Assembly (NCBI GenBank): GCA_013298675.1
Contig: JAAFIJ010000155.1
Location: forward strand, 1 to 6,845
Source: Rhodobacterales bacterium
Lineage (GTDB): Bacteria > Pseudomonadota > Alphaproteobacteria > Rhodobacterales > Rhodobacteraceae
Direction of reading: 5' to 3'
Length of the DNA: 6,845 nucleotides
Made by a program: the position numbers and the translations under genes. The notes beneath the pieces were generated by a model. That model had not been told where the DNA came from. It ran no database searches and was given only the letters and a program-made list of their open reading frames with translations. Below, in pieces: positions 1 through 6,818 of the stretch (the stretch's first letter is position 1; every line of letters starts with the position of its first letter).

Positions 1-2180
1 ACGATAAAGCTGACAAGCTTTCGCTTTGGCCCTGATGATTTCTCCGCCGAGGCTGCTGCCTTGCCGATCCAGTCCGCGTCCTTGTTCCAACGAATGAAAC
101 GGTCGAGGCCCGTCTCGCAAGGGGTGTAATCCGGGCTATACTCGCGCCCCCAAGACCCGAACCATTTGTCCAGACGCAGCGACATCATCGCGCGCATTCC
201 AAATGGGCGAATGCCAAGGTCGACGCCCGCAGCCATCAACGTGTCCCAAAGATTGCGCACCGACATATGGTCGCAGAAAATCTCATATCCCAAGTCGGCA
301 GTATAGCTGACCCGCTGCACGATGCAGTTGGACATACCGACGGTCATGCGTTTGACATCCATGAACTTGAATGCAGCACCCGATACGTCACTACGCGTGA
401 CGCGCGCCAGCAATTCCCGTGCATTTGGCCCTGCGATCTGGAACCCTGAACGACTGTCTGAGACGTTTTCAACGGTGACCCCATCGACCGCGTTTTGTTC
501 AAACCAACGGTAATGCCAGCCCTGCGCGCCGTAGCTGGCGGTCAGCTGGAATTCGGTTTCTGACAGGCAGGATACGGTAAAATCACCAATGATCTTGCCT
601 GAATGTGCCAGCATTGGTGTCAGGCTTAGGCGGCCCGGTTTCGGGATACTGCCCGCCATGATCCGGTCAAGCCAAGCGCGCGCGCCTTTTCCTTTGACGA
701 TATACTTGCCAAAGTTCTGCAGTTCATTGATCCCAACTCCGTCACGCACCGCCATAACTTCCTGACGCGTTGCCTCCCACGCGTTAGAGCGTTTGAAGGT
801 TGGCGTCTCATAGGTTGGCTCGCCGGGCAGGGCGTAATAGTTCACGACCTCCAGCCCATATTGCTGGCCCCAAACTGCGTTCATCTTGGTGTTTGTTTCA
901 TACATGGGCGTGGTGCGGAACGGGCGCGCTGCTGGACGTTCCTCATTCGGATAACCGACCGAAAAGCGCATCTGATAGTTCTCGATCACTTTGGGCACGG
1001 TATAGCCGGGAGTGGTCCAAGTGCCAAACCGCGACACATCAAAGCCGCGTGGGTCGCGTTCGACTTCACCTTCGATCATCCACTGCGCCAGCGCCAATCC
1101 CATACCGCCACCTTGGCTAAAGCCTGCCATCACAGCGCAAGCCGACCAGTAGTTTTTCAGCCCTTGCACCGGACCAATCAATGGGTTGCCATCAGGAGCA
1201 AAGGTAAACGGGCCGTGGATTACCCTCTTGACGCCTGTACGCTCTAGCACCGGAAAACGGCGATAAGCGAAGTTGACCGAATCCTCGATCTTGTCGAACT
1301 GTTCGTTCAGCAATTCATGTCCGAAATTCCACGGCGTGCCATCCAAGGACCAAGGCTCACATGGCTTTTCATAAAAGCCGATGCACAGGCCCCGTCCTTC
1401 TTGGCGCAAATAGCTTTCCCCACCCGGGTCCATAACGTGCGGAAACTCACGTCCCGACTTCAGAATCTCCATGATTTCAGGAATATCGTCGGTGACCAGA
1501 TACTGATGCGCCATTGGCAGCAAGGGCAGGTAGACCCCTGCCATCGCACCGATTTCACGGGCCCAAAGACCGCCCGCGTTCACCAGATGCTCACAGTAAA
1601 CGGTGCCCTTTTCGGTAACAACTTCCCAACCCTCTGCGGTTGGATTGGTTTCCAAGACGCGGTTGTGCAACACAATTTCAGCGCCGCCCATGCGGGCCGC
1701 TTTGGCATAGGCATGCGTCGTGCCTGATGGATCAAGGTGACCATCCAAGGGATCGTAGAGCGCGCCAATGATGCCCTCCAAATTCACCATCCCATCGGTG
1801 AACTTGTTGATCTCTTCAGGGCCGAGGATTTCAGTGTCCAATCCCATATAACGGTGCTTGGCACGTTCAGCTTTCAACTGATCAAACCGCTCTTTGTTGT
1901 CGGCCAAAGTGATGCCGCCAACATGGTGCAACCCACAGGACATGCCCGTGATCGCCTCCAACTCTTTGTAAAGTCGAATGGTATAGCCCTGAAGCGCCGC
2001 CATATTGGTGTCACCGTTCAGTGTGTGAAACCCGCCCGCCGCGTGCCACGTTGACCCCGAGGTCAACTCTGAACGCTCTATCAACATCACATCTGACCAA
2101 CCCAGTTTGGTCAGATGATAAAGAACAGAGCAGCCAACGACACCGCCTCCGATCACAACAACGCGGGTATGGGTCTTCAT
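1..2180 (-). CDS. FAD-dependent dehydrogenase with GcvT domain (dimethylglycine/sarcosine dehydrogenase family), C-terminus beyond window
   Basis: Reading the minus strand from the ATG at 2180 gives 726 uninterrupted codons to the window edge. The N-terminus carries the dinucleotide-binding fold: GGGVVG at residues 11-16 and the ribose-binding acid Glu35. SGSTWHAAG follows, with His46 at the position that carries covalent FAD in mammalian dimethylglycine and sarcosine dehydrogenases. Also typical are DGHLDPSG near 146-153, GPFTFAPDGNPLIGP at 323-337 and GFSQGGGMG at 353-361. From about residue 425 it becomes a GcvT-like folate domain: GDFTV with Asp533, the likely equivalent of the T-protein folate-site Asp, and YTADLGYE at 626-633. 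The family oxidises N-methyl groups in the cytoplasm and passes the one-carbon unit to tetrahydrofolate. Relatives run to about 800-820 residues, so roughly 75-95 residues of the C-terminal barrel are outside the window. The family is confident; the exact substrate (dimethylglycine, sarcosine or another methylated amine) cannot be read from the sequence. It follows the transporter genes on the same strand after 147 bp. Confidence 0.93.
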   Translation of the reverse strand, partial: MKTHTRVVVIGGGVVGCSVLYHLTKLGWSDVMLIERSELTSGSTWHAAGGFHTLNGDTNMAALQGYTIRLYKELEAITGMSCGLHHVGGITLADNKERFDQLKAERAKHRYMGLDTEILGPEEINKFTDGMVNLEGIIGALYDPLDGHLDPSGTTHAYAKAARMGGAEIVLHNRVLETNPTAEGWEVVTEKGTVYCEHLVNAGGLWAREIGAMAGVYLPLLPMAHQYLVTDDIPEIMEILKSGREFPHVMDPGGESYLRQEGRGLCIGFYEKPCEPWSLDGTPWNFGHELLNEQFDKIEDSVNFAYRRFPVLERTGVKRVIHGPFTFAPDGNPLIGPVQGLKNYWSACAVMAGFSQGGGMGLALAQWMIEGEVERDPRGFDVSRFGTWTTPGYTVPKVIENYQMRFSVGYPNEERPAARPFRTTPMYETNTKMNAVWGQQYGLEVVNYYALPGEPTYETPTFKRSNAWEATRQEVMAVRDGVGINELQNFGKYIVKGKGARAWLDRIMAGSIPKPGRLSLTPMLAHSGKIIGDFTVSCLSETEFQLTASYGAQGWHYRWFEQNAVDGVTVENVSDSRSGFQIAGPNARELLARVTRSDVSGAAFKFMDVKRMTVGMSNCIVQRVSYTADLGYEIFCDHMSVRNLWDTLMAAGVDLGIRPFGMRAMMSLRLDKWFGSWGREYSPDYTPCETGLDRFIRWNKDADWIGKAAASAEKSSGPKRKLVSFI

Positions 2181-2187
2181 GTGGCGA

Positions 2188-2193
2188 CTCCTC
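2188..2193 (-). promoter_or_regulatory. Shine-Dalgarno site of the FAD/GcvT dehydrogenase
   Basis: On the minus strand GAGGAG stands 7 nt before the ATG at 2178-2180. This near-ideal site fixes the start, which also places the GGGVVG nucleotide-binding loop ten residues in, as expected for this fold. It is the strongest ribosome-binding site seen in the window and suggests independent, efficient translation rather than coupling to the upstream permease gene. Confidence 0.8.
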
Positions 2194-2246
2194 AATGGGC
2201 TTTTGAGCAATCTGATGCCAAATTGCGCGCATTTCGTGCAGTTTTA

Positions 2247-2261
2247 CGACAAATGATGTCG
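2247..2261. repeat. Short inverted repeat in the dehydrogenase leader (possible operator)
   Basis: CGACA and TGTCG form a perfect 5-bp inverted repeat separated by AATGA, about 66 bp before the dehydrogenase ATG. It sits in the only sizeable gap within the gene series (2181-2327). Size and spacing would suit a dimeric regulator, but a 5-bp arm can occur by chance and no convincing minus-strand -35/-10 pair was found beside it. The rest of the gap holds no recognisable gene or terminator. Confidence 0.3.
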
Positions 2262-2327
2262 CGACTGAACGATCGCCGCCCGCGAACCGTATAATGGCAC
2301 ATTCCCTTAAAGCGGTCTTTTGCGTCG

Positions 2328-3626
2328 TTACTTTTCGGGAATAAGTCCCTTTGGGCTGAACCGCAGCACGACCAGCAGGATCACACCAAGCGTTAGCAAC
2401 CGCAACTGCGCCGCACTCTCTACCAGATGTGATTTTAAGCCACCATCGGGCAGAAAATAGGTCGCATAACTCATGATCACCGGGCCAGCATTTTCAACTA
2501 TTAACCAAAGCCATGCAATCAACAGCCCACCCAAGACGGACCCAAGATTATTGCCAGACCCGCCCACGATCACCATCACCCAAATCAGAAAGGTAAAGCG
2601 CAGCGGGGAATAGTTGCCAGGGGTCAGTTGGCCCTCCATCGAGGTGAGCATAGCGCCTGCAAGCCCCACAACCGCAGCCCCCAGAATGAAAATCTGCAAG
2701 TGGCGCGCCTTTACGTTTTTGCCCATGGCACGTGCGGCGTCTTCGTTGTCACGAATGGCGCGCATCATCCGCCCCCAAGGCGAATGCAAGGCGCGCTCTG
2801 ACAGCCAGATCAACCCCAACAAAACCGCACCAAACAATACAAGATAGACAAGTTTCACAAAGATCGTAGACGCCGTTATCGGATCAGCCCCGATGTTGTT
2901 CGCAAAAGACAAAAACCAAGGCGCTTGCTGCAGATCGACCTCATATGGCACGCCGGGTCTTGGCAGTTTGATCACATTCTTGACGCCGCGGGCCAGCCAG
3001 TCCTCATTTTTCATCACCGCCAGAGTAATCTCTGCGATCCCCAAAGTGGCAATTGCCAGATAGTCCGACCGAAGCCCGAGTGCTGTTTTGCCGATCACCC
3101 AAGCCGCAGCAGCGGCCATCAGCGCGCCCACGATCCACGCGATATAGGACGGCAATCCAAGGCCACCAAGGTTGCCAGCATTTTCAGGATTGATTGTCTC
3201 AATCGCCAAACTGGCTTGGTCAAAGAAATATCGGTAGGCGAAAAAGCCCAAAATCAGAATCGCGGCGATGGTGAAATTGCGCGCCCGGCCGAGCGCCATT
3301 TTTTGTGCGGCGATGATGGCCGCAGCAATCACTGCCACACCCAAGGCCAGAGACATAAGCAGTTGCGGTCCACCCGCCGCCCAATTTTCCGGGTTGGGCT
3401 GGCTGGACACCAACACCACGGCCAAGCCACCCAAGGCGACCGATCCCATGATCCCGGTCGAAAAGAGGCCCGCATAGCCCCATTGCATATTCACCCCTAG
3501 GGCCATGATCGCCGACAGGACTCCTATGTTCAGGATTTGCAGGCTGACATTCCAGCTCATCAATATCCCGGTCAGGACGAAGAGAAGCCCGACGGCTGCA
3601 AAAAGCAAAAAGTTGCGCTGTGCCAT
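2328..3626 (-). CDS. livM: Branched-chain-amino-acid-type ABC transporter permease, LivM family
   Basis: This 432-residue, very hydrophobic protein has about ten membrane segments (for example near 5-22, 28-48, 54-75, 86-107, 115-132, 158-178, 255-276, 309-328, 340-379 and 405-422). LivM hallmarks are GLRSDYLAIATLGIAEI at 184-200 and the cytoplasmic coupling loop SPWGRMMRAIRDNEDAARAMG at 282-302, which docks on the ATPases. GGSGNNLGSVLGG lies at 355-367, and the C-terminus is the typical RFSPKGLIPEK. With LivH it would form the inner-membrane channel of a HAAT importer. It is longer than the roughly 300-350 residues of many LivM proteins; the extra length includes the N-terminal helices and a polar segment around 205-250. 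The gene starts one base after the livH stop, with AAGGGGAAG as ribosome-binding site inside the livH end. The substrate is not deducible from the sequence; livM is a family name here. Confidence 0.93.
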   Translation of the reverse strand: MAQRNFLLFAAVGLLFVLTGILMSWNVSLQILNIGVLSAIMALGVNMQWGYAGLFSTGIMGSVALGGLAVVLVSSQPNPENWAAGGPQLLMSLALGVAVIAAAIIAAQKMALGRARNFTIAAILILGFFAYRYFFDQASLAIETINPENAGNLGGLGLPSYIAWIVGALMAAAAAWVIGKTALGLRSDYLAIATLGIAEITLAVMKNEDWLARGVKNVIKLPRPGVPYEVDLQQAPWFLSFANNIGADPITASTIFVKLVYLVLFGAVLLGLIWLSERALHSPWGRMMRAIRDNEDAARAMGKNVKARHLQIFILGAAVVGLAGAMLTSMEGQLTPGNYSPLRFTFLIWVMVIVGGSGNNLGSVLGGLLIAWLWLIVENAGPVIMSYATYFLPDGGLKSHLVESAAQLRLLTLGVILLVVLRFSPKGLIPEK

Positions 3627-3627
3627 T

Positions 3628-4638
3628 CTACTTCCCCTTGAACAGGCCGGTGGGCTTCACCAGCAAAACCAGCAGCAAAATTGCAAAGCTGACCGCAACT
3701 TTGTAATCGGTCGACAAAAGTTGCAGCAAACCGTCGCCCAGCCAATCGGCCGGAAACAGGTACCCCGCCACCTTTTTCCAAGCATAGGTCACCATCACTT
3801 CGGAAAATGCGATGACAAATCCACCCGCAATGGCGCCAAGCGGGCTGCCAAGTCCGCCCACGACCGCCGCCGAAAAAATCGGCAACAACAGCTGGAAGTA
3901 GACAAACGGACGATAGCTTTTGTCCAAGCCGTACAGCACCCCCGCGATGGTCGCCAAAGCTGCAACGATGATCCATGTGACTTGGACCACGCGCTCTGGA
4001 TTGATGCCCGACAAAAGCGCCAGATCTTCATTGTCGGAAAATGCCCGCATGGATTTACCGGTTCGGGTCTTTTGCAAGAACCAGAACAGAGCGGCCACAC
4101 ATAGGGCCGCTGTGACAACCGTGACCGCCGTTGTGGTTTTGATCGCCAGGCCTTCCTTTAGACCGGTCATTTCCTTAAAGGCTGCCGCCTCCATCAAGAA
4201 CCGCGATCCATCGGCAAAGTTGATCTCTTCAACGCCGCCCCAAGGGATCAAACGGTTGATCCCGTTCATCACAAACATCACCCCAACCGATGCGATGGTG
4301 ACGATAATCGGATCAACGCGCTTTTTTCGGTAAAAGCGGTACACAAGCCGGTCCGTCCCCAACAGCATCAAGGCGGTGCACAGAATAGCAAATGGCAGTG
4401 CCAGTAGGGCGGTTGGAAGCGGGCCAAATGTGATGCCGTTGGCCTGCAAGACATAAGTAAACCCAATGGCCATCACAGTGCCGAATGCCATGGTATCGCC
4501 GTGCGCAAAACTGGAAAATCGAAGCACCGCAAAGATCAAAGTGACCCCAAGCGCGCCCAAGGCCAGTTGGCACCCATAGCCAAAAGCCGGCACAAAGACA
4601 AAATTCAAAAAGGCGACTAGGGCGTTCAAGATGTCCAT
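3628..4638 (-). CDS. livH: Branched-chain-amino-acid-type ABC transporter permease, LivH family
   Basis: This 336-residue integral membrane protein has an N-terminal hydrophobic block followed by FSSFAHGDTMAFGT at 41-54, the counterpart of the NFAHGE region of LivH/UrtB permeases. Its coupling loop is TGKSMRAFSDNEDLALLSGI at 193-212, and GGLGSPLGAIAGG at 261-273 is the conserved late membrane segment. It ends KPTGLFKGK, as usual for the family. It pairs with LivM to form the channel. The ATG has only a weak GGAG site 10 nt upstream, after a 66-bp gap from the livF stop; the stop TAG lies one base from the livM ATG, so the two permeases are probably translationally coupled. The stretch around 136-165, between membrane segments, is polar and probably periplasmic. 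Length is slightly above the usual 290-310 residues. Family assignment is secure, substrate is not. Confidence 0.93.
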   Translation of the reverse strand: MDILNALVAFLNFVFVPAFGYGCQLALGALGVTLIFAVLRFSSFAHGDTMAFGTVMAIGFTYVLQANGITFGPLPTALLALPFAILCTALMLLGTDRLVYRFYRKKRVDPIIVTIASVGVMFVMNGINRLIPWGGVEEINFADGSRFLMEAAAFKEMTGLKEGLAIKTTTAVTVVTAALCVAALFWFLQKTRTGKSMRAFSDNEDLALLSGINPERVVQVTWIIVAALATIAGVLYGLDKSYRPFVYFQLLLPIFSAAVVGGLGSPLGAIAGGFVIAFSEVMVTYAWKKVAGYLFPADWLGDGLLQLLSTDYKVAVSFAILLLVLLVKPTGLFKGK

Positions 4639-4704
4639 GTGTCGTACGCTCCGCTGCTGTAGGCTAGGTCTGTTCGGGTTGTCTTCGGGGCACGCATCAC
4701 TTTG

Positions 4705-5415
4705 TCATCCACCCAAGAACGAACGACGGACTTCCGGATCGGCCAAAAGTGCTTGCCCCGTGTCGGTAAACCGATTCGTTCCCTGCACCAAAACATAGCC
4801 TTTATCGGCAATATCAAGCGCTTGGCGTGCATTCTGTTCAACCATCAGGATAGATATCCCTGAACGGGCCACCTCAATGATCCGGTCAAAAAGCTCGTCC
4901 ATCACAATGGGCGATACGCCCGCCGTCGGTTCATCCAGCATCAACACTTTGGGTTGGGTCATCAAGGCACGCCCAACGGCCACTTGCTGACGCTGCCCAC
5001 CCGACAATTCCCCTGCCGATTGGTGACGCTTTTGTTTTAGAATTGGAAACAAGTCATAGACCTGCGCCATTGTCGATTTGATGTCATCCTCACGGATGAA
5101 AGCGCCCATTTCGAGATTTTCCTCGACTGTCATCGAGGTGAAAATATTGCTGGTCTGGGGAACGAACCCCATGCCTTTGCGCACACGCGCTTGGGGTGTC
5201 AGCTTGGTGATGTCTTCACCGTCCAACAAAACGCGCCCACCACGCAGGTTCAGCATGCCAAACACTGCCTTCATCGCCGTAGACTTGCCAGCGCCGTTAG
5301 GTCCGACGATTACAGCTATTTGGCCTTTCTCTACGGCAATCGTACATCCGTGCAAAATATCGACCGGACCGTAACCTCCGGTCATTGCTTCGCCAATCAA
5401 AAATGGGGCTGCCAT
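4705..5415 (-). CDS. livF: ABC transporter ATP-binding protein, LivF family
   Basis: This 236-residue ATPase has every expected motif: Walker A GPNGAGKS at 38-45, Q-loop Gln87 in FVPQ, signature LSGGQ at 137-141, and Walker B VLMLDE at 157-162 followed by P163. VEQNARQALDIADKGYVL at 191-208 is diagnostic for LivF, where the switch position is Gln193 rather than His. It would sit on the cytoplasmic face as a partner of the LivG-type subunit and drive import by ATP hydrolysis. Its ATG is 3 nt past the stop of the secreted-protein gene, and the ribosome-binding site AAGGA lies within that gene's last codons, so translation is probably coupled. Length and motifs are normal and nothing suggests loss of activity. 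Confidence 0.95.
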   Translation of the reverse strand: MAAPFLIGEAMTGGYGPVDILHGCTIAVEKGQIAVIVGPNGAGKSTAMKAVFGMLNLRGGRVLLDGEDITKLTPQARVRKGMGFVPQTSNIFTSMTVEENLEMGAFIREDDIKSTMAQVYDLFPILKQKRHQSAGELSGGQRQQVAVGRALMTQPKVLMLDEPTAGVSPIVMDELFDRIIEVARSGISILMVEQNARQALDIADKGYVLVQGTNRFTDTGQALLADPEVRRSFLGG

Positions 5416-5418
5416 GGA

Positions 5419-5940
5419 TCAGTTTCCTTCAAGGCCAGTTCGGGGCTTTACCAACGCCGCATAGGCGCGCGACAGACGATCCATTTCGGTAACATCTGTC
5501 CCAATCGGTGCCCGAACGCTTAACATGATGCGCGTTCTGTCGGGTGCTTGCGCGATCATCCATGTGTTGATCCGAGGTTGGCCTTTATAGTCAACATCAG
5601 TCACAATGATCCGCACTATCTTCAAATCTGCCGTTGAAAACTTGTCCCGCTGCACTGTTTTCCGCTCTGGGTGACGGTCACTGGTTTTGCGCAATAACAG
5701 ATCAAGCGCACCGCGCAGAGTAGTCTGCTCATCGCTGCCTATAAACTGCTCAAAGCCTTCATACTCTATGTTGTCCAAATGAAGCGTCGCAGAGTCGCCA
5801 CCTTGTTCCCAAACACCTTGCGCCCAAGGTGTACCCTCGATGCAATGCTCAAAGTGGTGAGTCAAATGATCACACCCAAGCGCTGATCCGGGAAACCCAA
5901 AGGCTAATCCGGCAATCAAAACAAGTGGTTTCGCGATCAT
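5419..5940 (-). CDS. Secreted protein of unknown function with an N-terminal Cys/His cluster, inside the transporter operon
   Basis: I do not recognise this 173-residue protein. Residues 1-22 look like a signal peptide: a short basic start, a hydrophobic core VLIAGLAFGF, then SALG before Cys23, which fits signal peptidase I cleavage (Ala at -3, Gly at -1). A lipoprotein site is possible but poor, since the -3 residue is Ala. The predicted mature N-terminus is CDHLTHHFEHC (23-33), two Cys and four His in eleven residues, suggesting a disulfide or a metal site. The rest is soluble, mixed alpha/beta in appearance, with no membrane segment. Its ATG overlaps the livG stop (ATGA) and its stop is 3 nt before livF, so it is made together with the transporter. 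A periplasmic role linked to the transporter is inference; it is not a substrate-binding protein, being less than half the usual size. An intact reading frame, normal start and tight coupling support a real gene. Confidence 0.85.
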   Translation of the reverse strand: MIAKPLVLIAGLAFGFPGSALGCDHLTHHFEHCIEGTPWAQGVWEQGGDSATLHLDNIEYEGFEQFIGSDEQTTLRGALDLLLRKTSDRHPERKTVQRDKFSTADLKIVRIIVTDVDYKGQPRINTWMIAQAPDRTRIMLSVRAPIGTDVTEMDRLSRAYAALVKPRTGLEGN

Positions 5941-6716
5941 CCTGATTTAACCTTGTTCTTCAAACCAGTGCCCAAATAGGCCTCGATCACGCGATCATCA
6001 TTTTTCACTTGGGCTAAGGTGCCTTGGGCCAAAACCTTGCCTTCAGCCATGCAAATCACCGGGTCACACAGCCGACCGATGAAATCCATGTCATGTTCGA
6101 TCACGCAGAACGTATAGCCGCGCTCTTTGTTCAAACGGATGATCGCGTCGCCGATGGTGTTCAAAAGCGTCCGGTTCACGCCTGCGCCCACTTCATCAAG
6201 GAATACGATCTTGGCGTCGACCATCATGGTGCGGCCAAGCTCCAACAGCTTTTTTTGCCCGCCAGAGATATTGCCTGCTTTTTCGTCCGCCAGATGCGTG
6301 ATGGTCAGGAATTCTAAAACCTCATCCGCTTTGGCGCGAATGCTGGCTTCTTCAGCGGCAATCGCGGCGCGGCTGAACCATGTGTTCCACAGGTTTTCCC
6401 CTTTTTGTGCGGCAGGCACCATCATCAGGTTTTCGCGCACAGTCATAGAGCTGAATTCATGCGCAATCTGAAACGTGCGCAGCAACCCTTTGGCAAACAA
6501 TTCATGCGGGGGCAGCCCAGTGATGTCCTCACCGTCCATAAACACCCGGCCACTCGTTGGCGGCAATCGCCCGGCAATCACGTTGAACAGCGTGGTTTTA
6601 CCCGCACCGTTCGGCCCGATCAGACCAGTGATAGACCCGGTCTTGATCTCAAGCGACGCGCCATCAACAGCTCTAAAGCCGCCAAAGTGCCGGTGAAGGT
6701 CCTCAACAACGATCAT
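5937..6716 (-). CDS. livG: ABC transporter ATP-binding protein, LivG family
   Basis: This 259-residue ATPase has Walker A GPNGAGKT at 34-41, Q-loop Gln83 in TFQ, signature ISGGQ at 150-154, Walker B IVFLDE at 170-175 and the switch His208 in CVIEHDMDFI. IEHDM, the longer ATPase body with the region around 84-145, and the C-terminal QGTLAQVKNDDRVIEAYLG mark it as LivG rather than LivF. One feature departs from the E. coli protein: after the catalytic Glu175 comes VGAGVN instead of PAAGLN, so the usual Pro of the DEP motif is Val. Catalytic residues are otherwise intact. The ATG at 6716 has AGGGGG 4 nt upstream. It is the first transporter gene after the hairpin-rich leader, and its TGA overlaps the ATG of the secreted-protein gene. 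It would energise the LivH/LivM channel with LivF. Confidence 0.95.
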   Translation of the reverse strand: MIVVEDLHRHFGGFRAVDGASLEIKTGSITGLIGPNGAGKTTLFNVIAGRLPPTSGRVFMDGEDITGLPPHELFAKGLLRTFQIAHEFSSMTVRENLMMVPAAQKGENLWNTWFSRAAIAAEEASIRAKADEVLEFLTITHLADEKAGNISGGQKKLLELGRTMMVDAKIVFLDEVGAGVNRTLLNTIGDAIIRLNKERGYTFCVIEHDMDFIGRLCDPVICMAEGKVLAQGTLAQVKNDDRVIEAYLGTGLKNKVKSG

Positions 6717-6730
6717 GTATCCCCCTGTTC

Positions 6731-6766
6731 GCCACCTCTTGTCGCGGTCAAAACCGCGCGGGTGGC
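6731..6766. repeat. Two-tier inverted repeat just upstream of livG
   Basis: An outer pair GCCACC (6731-6736) and GGTGGC (6761-6766) encloses an inner perfect 6-bp stem CGCGGT/ACCGCG (6743-6748 and 6753-6758) with a CAAA loop on the plus strand. In the minus-strand transcript this forms an interrupted hairpin ending about 15 nt before the livG ATG, close to the ribosome-binding site AGGGGG. It could influence livG translation or mRNA stability; that role is inference. Confidence 0.5.
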
Positions 6767-6778
6767 CTTACTTAAGGC
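6765..6778. repeat. Short near-palindrome GCCTTA-CT-TAAGGC
   Basis: Six-base arms separated by two bases make a near-palindrome lying between the two larger hairpins. Its left arm shares two bases with the outer arm of the 6731-6766 repeat, so the two structures would compete for these bases. It could be a protein-binding site or simply part of the structured leader. Confidence 0.35.
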
Positions 6779-6779
6779 A

Positions 6780-6816
6780 ACGGCCCGAGGATTTGCTCCT
6801 CGGGCCGTCTGTTTTT
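6780..6816. terminator. Strong GC-rich hairpin upstream of livG; T-run on the plus strand
   Basis: ACGGCCCGAGGA (6780-6791) and TCCTCGGGCCGT (6797-6808) are perfectly complementary, giving a 12-bp stem with a 5-nt loop. On the plus strand it is followed by CTGTTTTT, the classic intrinsic-terminator layout for that strand. On the minus strand, the direction of the genes, the stem is followed only by TTGCCTT, a weak U-tract. No plus-strand gene ends here. The likeliest role is therefore at the 3' end of an upstream minus-strand gene: partial termination plus protection of its mRNA, as often seen after substrate-binding-protein genes. It may also stop antisense transcription. The structure is certain; the function is inferred. 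Confidence 0.65.
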
Positions 6817-6818
6817 GG

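Noticed and set aside
861..1727. Plus-strand open frames opposite the FAD/GcvT dehydrogenase
   Set aside because: The minus strand reads as one continuous conserved enzyme across this region, so these are shadow frames without recognisable protein features.
2290..2295. Perfect TATAAT on the plus strand in the gap before livM's 3' end
   Set aside because: The sequence 17-18 bp upstream (around TGAACG) is a poor -35, and no plus-strand gene follows; a promoter here would only give an antisense RNA to livM. A chance AT match is more likely.
2306..2324. Possible terminator after livM (AAAG-ACCG-CTTT)
   Set aside because: The stem is only four A/T-rich pairs and there is no following T-run on the minus strand, so it is too weak to call.
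2925..4104. Long plus-strand open frames opposite livH and livM (191 and 199 codons)
   Set aside because: They are mirror frames of the permease genes, with compositions rich in Arg, Gln and His, no domain-like pattern and no ribosome-binding site; the minus-strand frames carry clear family motifs.
4626..4697. Short minus-strand frame starting MRAPKTTRTD in the livF-livH gap, overlapping the livH start
   Set aside because: It has no ribosome-binding site and no hydrophobic or attenuator-like repeat of codons; it looks like chance reading of the 66-bp spacer and the first livH codons.
5869..5875. Lipoprotein attachment cysteine (Cys23) in the secreted small protein
   Set aside because: The residues before it, ALG, do not fit the usual lipobox, which prefers Leu, Val or Ile at -3; signal peptidase I cleavage fits better, though this is not settled.
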